Source of the DNA: an uncultured Acetatifactor sp.
Lineage (GTDB): Bacteria; Bacillota; Clostridia; Lachnospirales; Lachnospiraceae
Direction of reading: 5' to 3'
DNA: 10,765 nucleotides
NCBI GenBank assembly: GCA_910587755.1
Contig: CAJUNZ010000094.1
Span: forward strand, 1 to 10,765
Shown: in pieces, positions 6,139-10,765 of the stretch
Layout of the letters: each line of letters begins with the position of its first letter
How positions within the stretch are numbered: position 1 is the stretch's first letter
The notes under the pieces: model-generated
What the model was told of the DNA's origin: nothing
What the model saw: the letters and a program-made list of their open reading frames with translations, nothing else
Databases searched by the model: none
Program-made: the position numbers and the translations under genes

Positions 6139-6307
6139 GAATTAGTATAACCCCCACCAATTAACCACATGTTTCACTTGTCTAAATTTCCATCTGCATC
6201 GTTGTCGTCAGTCATCGTAGCCCGCTACGACTCCTTCCTCCGCCTTGCAGACTGAAAATTTATCCTTCGCGAAACATAGTGGTAATTGTTGTGGATTATA
6301 CTAGAAT
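6139..6307. mobile_element. MITE-like palindromic element with 4-bp flanking repeat
   Basis: The element spans 6143-6303 (161 bp). Its ends are TAGTATAA (6143-6150) and TTATACTA (6296-6303), perfect inverted copies. The outer 33 nt of each arm match at 25 positions without a gap. Symmetry continues inward through TAAATTT and TCTGCA to a central TCGTAGC-CC-GCTACGA (6215-6230), which lies exactly at the midpoint. GAAT occurs directly outside both ends (6139-6142 and 6304-6307), as expected for a target duplication. It encodes no protein. Miniature inverted-repeat elements are moved by transposases encoded elsewhere; none is seen here. As RNA it would fold into one long hairpin, so a structured regulatory RNA is the main alternative. 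Confidence 0.65.
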
Positions 6308-6326
6308 ATAAGAGGGAGAGAGTGAA

Positions 6327-7904
6327 ATGCAGACAGATTACAGGGAAAAGGGATTATATCTCTTAAAAAAAGGACAGAAGGGTATTGTACACGCAGTATT
6401 CAGCCGTTTCGGGCTGATTCTGCTGTTGTTTGTGGCGCAGGTATTTATCCTTTTCAGTATTTTTCAATGGTTTGAGGAATTTTTGCCCCATATCTTTGGG
6501 GGGACGGTACTGTTTACTTTTATTATGGTGGTTGGGCTTCTGAACAGCAGGATCAATCCCACAGCCAAGATTACCTGGCTGATCGCGATTATGCTTATGC
6601 CGGTATTCGGTGTGCTTCTCTTTGGGTATACTCAGAGCAATGTAGGGCACAGAGCATTGAAAAAACGCATCAATCAGATCATAAAGGAGACCAGAGAGGA
6701 AATTGTGCAGCCGGAGGGAGTGGAAGAGAGGCTTGCAGGGGAAAACAGAGGAGCGGCGGCACTGGCCCGCTACATGCACAGAAGTGGCTGCCACCCTGTG
6801 TACGACAGGACGGCGGTGACATACTTTCCTTTGGGGGAGGACAAGTTTGAGGAGATGCTCAGGCAGCTGGAGGAGGCGGAACACTTCATATTTATGGAAT
6901 ATTTTATTGTGGACGAGGGAATCATGTGGGGCAGGATACTGGAGATTCTTGCCAGGAAAGCCTCCCAGGGGGTGGATGTACGGGTTATGTACGACGGGGC
7001 CTGTGAATTTGCACTGCTTCCCCACGACTATCCCAGAAGGCTTAAGGCGCTTGGTATCCAGTGTAAGATGTTTGCTCCTTTATCGCCTTTTGTCTCCACT
7101 TATTACAATTATCGTGACCATAGGAAAATCCTGGTCATTGACGGGCATACTGCTTTTAACGGCGGGGTAAACCTGGCGGACGAATACATTAATCAGAAGG
7201 AAAAATTCGGGCACTGGAAAGATACGGCTGTTATGCTCAAGGGGGAGGCGGTGAAAAGCTTTACCCTGATGTTCCTGCAGATGTGGGGCATTGATGAGCG
7301 GGAAGGGGAGTATCAGAAATTTCTCTCTGCCCCGGTGCTGCCGGCGCAGGGGGCGGCGGGTTATGTGATTCCTTATGGAGACTGTCCCCTGGACGACGAC
7401 AAGCTGGGGGAGAGGGTATATATGGATATTTTGAATCGTTCCCAGGAGTATGTACACATTATGACGCCATATCTGATTCTGGACGGAGAGATGGAGACGG
7501 CTTTTAAGTTTGCAGCAGAGCGGGGGGTGGAGGTATCTCTGCTGCTGCCGGGGATTCCGGACAAGAAAGTGCCCTATGCTCTGGCAAAAACTCATTATGC
7601 CTCCCTGCTGGATTCAGGGGTGAAGATCTATGAGTACACTCCGGGATTTGTCCATGCAAAAGTGTTTGTCAGCGACGCCAGGGAGGCGGTGGTGGGAACC
7701 ATCAACCTGGATTACCGCAGCCTTTACCATCACTTTGAGTGTGCCACATACATGTACGGCACAGACTGTATTTCGGAGATTGAGGCGGATTTTCAGGCAG
7801 CGGCGGCAAAGAGCAGGCAGGTCTCCAGGGAGACGGTACGGAAGGAAAAGTGGACGGTAAAACTCACGGGACAGCTGATGAAGGTGATGGCGCCGCTGAT
7901 GTAG
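6327..7904 (+). CDS. cls: Cardiolipin synthase (PLD superfamily)
   Basis: A 525-residue membrane enzyme that condenses two phosphatidylglycerol molecules to cardiolipin and glycerol. Hydrophobic N-terminal segments lie at about 28-48, 57-73 and 81-99. The two catalytic HKD motifs of the phospholipase D superfamily are complete: H265-R-K267 with D272, followed by NGGVN, and H443-A-K445 with D450, followed by GTINLDYRS. The length and the N-terminal membrane anchor match Firmicutes Cls proteins. ATG 6327 follows an AGAGGGAGAGAG purine stretch. The only recognisable upstream promoter is the MerR-type one at 6060, with the palindromic element in between. No terminator is seen before the ABC transporter genes 157 nt downstream. 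Extra cardiolipin is a known response to membrane-active peptides, which would fit these neighbours. Confidence 0.93.
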   Translation: MQTDYREKGLYLLKKGQKGIVHAVFSRFGLILLLFVAQVFILFSIFQWFEEFLPHIFGGTVLFTFIMVVGLLNSRINPTAKITWLIAIMLMPVFGVLLFGYTQSNVGHRALKKRINQIIKETREEIVQPEGVEERLAGENRGAAALARYMHRSGCHPVYDRTAVTYFPLGEDKFEEMLRQLEEAEHFIFMEYFIVDEGIMWGRILEILARKASQGVDVRVMYDGACEFALLPHDYPRRLKALGIQCKMFAPLSPFVSTYYNYRDHRKILVIDGHTAFNGGVNLADEYINQKEKFGHWKDTAVMLKGEAVKSFTLMFLQMWGIDEREGEYQKFLSAPVLPAQGAAGYVIPYGDCPLDDDKLGERVYMDILNRSQEYVHIMTPYLILDGEMETAFKFAAERGVEVSLLLPGIPDKKVPYALAKTHYASLLDSGVKIYEYTPGFVHAKVFVSDAREAVVGTINLDYRSLYHHFECATYMYGTDCISEIEADFQAAAAKSRQVSRETVRKEKWTVKLTGQLMKVMAPLM

Positions 7905-7908
7905 TATC

Positions 7909-7924
7909 ACAGGGAATTCACTGT
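7909..7924. repeat. 16-bp near-palindrome after cls
   Basis: ACAGGGAATTCACTGT is symmetrical except for one G/A pair of positions. It begins 5 nt after the cls stop. It may be an operator or chance. Confidence 0.25.
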
Positions 7925-7935
7925 TAAATATAATC

Positions 7936-7951
7936 CTTACGAAACCGTAAG
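7936..7951. promoter_or_regulatory. possible BceR-like response regulator site
   Basis: CTTACG-AAAC-CGTAAG is a perfect 6-bp inverted repeat with a 4-nt spacer. Binding sites of BceR-like response regulators have been described as TNACA-N4-TGTAA. This site has the same layout with compensating A-to-G and T-to-C changes. It lies about 50 nt upstream of the -10 box of the BceAB-type transporter genes, the position expected for an activator. No regulator gene is in the window. Confidence 0.5.
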
Positions 7952-7980
7952 ATTGCCGGAAAAAATGCAAGGCAGTTCTA

Positions 7981-8009
7981 TGGCAGTGCGCTTCCTCTTT
8001 TTGTATAAT
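7981..8009 (+). promoter_or_regulatory. probable promoter of the BceAB-type transporter genes
   Basis: A perfect TATAAT lies at 8004-8009, 52 nt before the ATP-binding gene. The hexamer at the right distance (TGGCAG, 7981-7986) matches the -35 consensus poorly. A good -10 with a poor -35 is typical of activator-dependent promoters and fits the inverted repeat at 7936. Confidence 0.55.
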
Positions 8010-8061
8010 GTGTTTACAGAAGTTACATGAGAGCATTGAGATAGAGGCAAGGAGGAGCGTT

Positions 8062-8838
8062 ATGGCACTTTTAGAGGTTAAGAATTTAAAGAAGGTATAC
8101 ACTACGCGTCTGGGCGGCAACAGAGTGCAGGCCCTGGACAATGTAAATTTTGAGGTGGAGCAGGGAGAGTATGTGGCCATCATGGGAGAGTCGGGGTCGG
8201 GGAAAACCACCCTGTTGAATATTATGGCATCCCTGGACAAACCAACTGCCGGGCAGGTGATTCTGGCGGGAAAAAATATGGCGGATATCCGGCAGAAAGA
8301 GCTCTGTGCCTTCCGCCGGGACAATCTGGGATTTGTGTTTCAGGACTTTAATCTTCTGGACACCCTGTCCCTGAAGGACAATATTTTTCTTCCCCTGGTG
8401 CTTGCGGGATGTGAGTATGAGAAGATGCAGGAGCGGCTGCAGCCCCTGGCGGTAAAGCTGGGCATTGAGGAGCTTTTGGAAAAATATCCTTACGAGGTCT
8501 CCGGCGGGCAGAAGCAGAGGGCGGCAGCGGCAAGGGCCCTTATCACCAGGCCGCAGCTTCTGCTGGCGGACGAACCCACAGGAGCTCTGGACTCCAAGGC
8601 CTCGGACCGGCTGCTGCGCATTTTTTCCCAGGTGAACCAGGATGGACAGACCATTCTCATGGTGACGCACAGCATTCAGGCGGCCAGCAGGGCGGGCAGG
8701 GTGCTCTTTATCAAGGACGGCAACGTGTTCAATCAGATCTACAGGGGCATGCTCACGGACGATGAGATGTATCGTAAGATTTCGGATACGCTGACCATAC
8801 TGCAGACGGAAAAAACAGACCTGTCGGCGGCGGTATGA
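8062..8838 (+). CDS. BceA-type ABC transporter ATP-binding protein
   Basis: A 258-residue nucleotide-binding subunit. All ABC motifs are present: Walker A GESGSGKTT (42-50), Q-loop Q94, signature VSGGQ (146-150), Walker B LLLADE ending at D170-E171, D-loop ALDS, and switch H203. FVFQDFNLLDTLSLKDNI after the Q-loop is typical of the MacB/LolD/BceA group, which works with FtsX-fold permeases. ATG 8062 is chosen because GGAGGAG lies about 6 nt upstream and the ABC domain begins at once; a TTG or ATG further up has no such site. The permease gene starts 36 nt after the stop, so the two form an operon. BceAB transporters usually confer resistance to lipid II-cycle-targeting peptides such as bacitracin; the actual substrate cannot be read from sequence. 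Confidence 0.93.
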   Translation: MALLEVKNLKKVYTTRLGGNRVQALDNVNFEVEQGEYVAIMGESGSGKTTLLNIMASLDKPTAGQVILAGKNMADIRQKELCAFRRDNLGFVFQDFNLLDTLSLKDNIFLPLVLAGCEYEKMQERLQPLAVKLGIEELLEKYPYEVSGGQKQRAAAARALITRPQLLLADEPTGALDSKASDRLLRIFSQVNQDGQTILMVTHSIQAASRAGRVLFIKDGNVFNQIYRGMLTDDEMYRKISDTLTILQTEKTDLSAAV

Positions 8839-8874
8839 AATTAAATGAAATCATCTCATAGGAAAGGAGCCACA

Positions 8875-10719
8875 ATGAAAAACCATACATTGCTTCTGCC
8901 CCGGATGGCCGGGGCGAATATCCGTAAGAACGGATCCATCTATTTCCCCTATATCGGGGTGAGTATCTTTGCCGTGTTTACCTACTTTGTGTTTGACCTT
9001 ATTCTGAAGAATGACATTATGTACACACTGCCCAGAGGGGTGTATGCCGTGATACTGGTCACGATTGGATTTGGCCTGTTGGGACTGATCATGATCCCTT
9101 TTCTCTACTACACCAACAGTTTTCTTATCAAGCGGCGCAAGAAGGAACTGGGGCTGTACAGTATCCTGGGATTGGAGAAAAAGCATATCGGCATTATGAT
9201 GTTCTGGGAGAGCGCGGCCATGTATGTGATTGTGACGGCTGCTGCCATTGGGCTTGGGCTTCTGTTCTCCAGGCTGATCTTTCTGCTGCTTCTGAACCTG
9301 GCAAAAATGCCCATCAATGTGGAGTTTTCTGTCAGTCCCAGGGCGGTGACGGACACCCTTCTGTTCTATGCATTTATCACAGGTCTAAACCTGTTTGTGA
9401 ACCTGGTTCAGGTGGGAAAATCAAACCCTGTTGAGTTGATGAGCGACTCCAAAAGAGGGGAGAAAGAGCCCAGATGGATTGGTCTGTGGAGCCTGGCAGG
9501 AGCTGCGGCACTGCTTATGGGCTATCGTCTGGCATTGAAAGCCCAGCTGGACACCTATATCTTTTTGGACTTTTTCCTGGCGGTGTTTCTGGTGATTGTG
9601 GGCACATATTTTCTGTTTACTTCCGGCAGTATTGCGGTGCTGCGCTTCTTTAAAAAGAGGAAAAAAATCTATTACAGTAAGGAGAATTTTGTGACCATTT
9701 CCGGCATGCTCTACCGTATGAAAAAGAATGCCGCCAGCCTGTCCAATATCTGTATATTTTCCACCATGGTGGTTATCACCGTGGTCTGTACGGTGGCGCT
9801 GTACCTGGGAATGGACTCCATTGTGAGGGCTAATTTTATCAGGGATTTCGAGATTTATTTCCTTGGAAATGACAGGATGGACGAGGAGGTGCTGAAGCAG
9901 GAGACCGCCGCCCTGGCGGCACGCAGCGGAGTGGAACTCCAGTTGGAACTGGATTACTCTTATGTGGGAATTCGGGCTTACCGGAAGGGAAATGTCCTGC
10001 AGGTGGAGGGAGAACCTTACGATTACAGTGGATGGGCGGACGTGTTCTTTATGACACAGGAAGAATATTGTCTTCTGGAGGGAGTGCAGGAGAACCTGCA
10101 GGCGGGGGAAGTGCTGGTCTTCTTTGAGGGTCCTGACTTCGGGCAGGAAAGCATCTGTTTTGAAACCCTGGAATACACTGTAAAACGGGAAATGCAGGAG
10201 AGCCGACTGGTGACAAAACAGCCGGATAATACCTTTGGAAATATGGTGCTGGTGGTATTTGCAGACAGGGAAGAGCTGAAAAAAGCAGCGGCGGTCTATG
10301 GGGTTGACGGCGGAGAACAAATCAGCTATATATATGGCTTCCAGCCCCAGGGCCAGGAGGAGGCGGTGGACAGCTTTTCTGCGCAGCTGGAGAAGTATGT
10401 GTCCAAACAGGCGGGATTTGCCACATATGAGGATCGCCGGGAACATATAAAGGAAGTGGAGAGCATGTACGGCGGACTGCTGTTTATCGGCGTTTTCTAC
10501 GGGGCTATTTTCCTGATCTGCCTGCTGATTATTATGTACTATAAACAGATCACAGAAGGGTTTGAGGACCAGAAGAATTTCCAGGTGATGCAGAAGGTGG
10601 GGATGAGCGACAGAGAGATTCGCTGTACCATCAAAAGGCAGGTGAGCACCGTGTTCGGGCTGCCTCTTCTGGGAGCCATACTGCACACGGCCGTGGGCAT
10701 GCGCATGGTATATCCCTGA
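8875..10719 (+). CDS. BceB-type ABC transporter permease (FtsX domain), apparently truncated at the C-terminus
   Basis: A 614-residue permease that pairs with the preceding ATPase. Membrane segments are seen near 21-44, 56-80, 107-140, 160-180, 201-217, 228-256, 290-312, 532-556 and 590-613. A large hydrophilic domain (about 313-531) between the seventh and eighth is the extracellular sensor/substrate domain that defines BceB-type permeases. The FtsX region includes KKELGLYSILGLEKKHIG (89-106) and, near the end, QVMQKVGMSDREIRCTIKRQ. BceB proteins normally have ten helices and about 640-670 residues. Here TGA 10717 stops the chain within the ninth, so helix ten and the usual tail are missing. 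All three forward frames contain a stop before the window ends. ATG 8875 follows GGAAAGGAGCC; an in-frame ATG at 8845 has no good site. Whether the protein works is unknown. Confidence 0.85.
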   Translation: MKNHTLLLPRMAGANIRKNGSIYFPYIGVSIFAVFTYFVFDLILKNDIMYTLPRGVYAVILVTIGFGLLGLIMIPFLYYTNSFLIKRRKKELGLYSILGLEKKHIGIMMFWESAAMYVIVTAAAIGLGLLFSRLIFLLLLNLAKMPINVEFSVSPRAVTDTLLFYAFITGLNLFVNLVQVGKSNPVELMSDSKRGEKEPRWIGLWSLAGAAALLMGYRLALKAQLDTYIFLDFFLAVFLVIVGTYFLFTSGSIAVLRFFKKRKKIYYSKENFVTISGMLYRMKKNAASLSNICIFSTMVVITVVCTVALYLGMDSIVRANFIRDFEIYFLGNDRMDEEVLKQETAALAARSGVELQLELDYSYVGIRAYRKGNVLQVEGEPYDYSGWADVFFMTQEEYCLLEGVQENLQAGEVLVFFEGPDFGQESICFETLEYTVKREMQESRLVTKQPDNTFGNMVLVVFADREELKKAAAVYGVDGGEQISYIYGFQPQGQEEAVDSFSAQLEKYVSKQAGFATYEDRREHIKEVESMYGGLLFIGVFYGAIFLICLLIIMYYKQITEGFEDQKNFQVMQKVGMSDREIRCTIKRQVSTVFGLPLLGAILHTAVGMRMVYP

Positions 10720-10765
10720 ATCCGTGAAACTTACTGTCCCAGCACATTGACAACAGCATATTTAA

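Larger units (their letters stand above)
5973..6326. other. 354-nt intergenic region between thrS and cls
   Basis: No gene is supported here. The stretch holds the thrS terminator (6002-6040), a MerR-type promoter (6060-6090) and a 161-bp near-palindromic element (6143-6303). Between promoter and element, only a 10-codon frame (ATG 6112 to TAG 6142) is present. Its stop codon is partly formed by the element's first bases. Confidence 0.75.

Noticed and set aside
6297..6307. TATACT or TAGAAT at the right end of the palindromic element as a cls -10 box
   Set aside because: No acceptable -35 hexamer is found 16-18 nt upstream. It remains possible that the element supplies a weak promoter, but the sequence does not support calling one.
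8008..8061. Upstream in-frame start for the ABC ATPase
   Set aside because: It would begin inside the -10 box region and lacks a ribosome binding site, while ATG 8062 has GGAGGAG and starts directly at the ABC domain.
9421..10686. 421-residue minus-strand open frame
   Set aside because: It is antisense to the BceB-type permease, which has clear membrane segments and family motifs on the + strand.
1..10765. CRISPR array, tRNA or rRNA genes, insertion sequence with transposase, prophage genes
   Set aside because: I saw no spaced direct repeats of CRISPR type, no tRNA-like cloverleaf with CCA-end context, no rRNA motifs, and no transposase, integrase or phage proteins on either strand.

Overview
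The window looks like chromosomal DNA of a gut-type Lachnospiraceae (Clostridia) bacterium. This is inferred from the protein families (DUF6033, DUF3784, a clostridial-type ThrRS, a CarD-family regulator, a Bce-type ABC exporter), from AGGAGG-type ribosome binding sites, from a T-box leader and from a coding style rich in GAG, CTG and GGC. I cannot name a species. All eight unambiguous genes, and the ninth with a damaged end, lie on the + strand; the long minus-strand open frames are shadows.

Layout. (1) 79-820: two small membrane proteins, DUF3784 and SdpI family, in a likely operon. (2) 970-1665: a cytoplasmic DUF6033 protein of unknown role. (3) 1903-2496: a lipid-anchored cyclophilin-type peptidyl-prolyl isomerase whose leader can form two competing hairpins. 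(4) 2497-3036: a 540-nt gap with a hairpin, a pyrimidine tract, a possible gene remnant and a good sigma-A-like promoter that carries a perfect 12-bp palindrome. (5) 3037-3552: a CarD-family RNA polymerase-binding regulator. (6) 3657-5972: thrS under its own promoter and a complete T-box riboswitch (specifier ACC = Thr), closed by a strong terminator at 6002-6040. (7) 6060-6090: a MerR-type promoter (19-bp spacer with a central dyad) with no MerR gene nearby, followed by a 161-bp near-perfectly symmetrical, MITE-like element flanked by a 4-bp direct repeat. (8) 6327-7904: cardiolipin synthase. (9) 8062-10719: a BceAB-type ABC exporter preceded by a possible BceR-like inverted repeat and a TATAAT box. 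Its permease ends about one membrane helix early.

Together the right half has an envelope-stress theme: cardiolipin synthesis next to a Bce-type module, which in Firmicutes usually protects against peptide antibiotics that target lipid II-cycle intermediates. The left and middle parts are mostly housekeeping and regulation. The most unusual items are the MITE-like palindrome lying between an orphan MerR-type promoter and cls, the CarD-gene promoter palindrome, and the damaged 3' end of the Bce-type permease gene. I did not find a clearly new multi-gene system.
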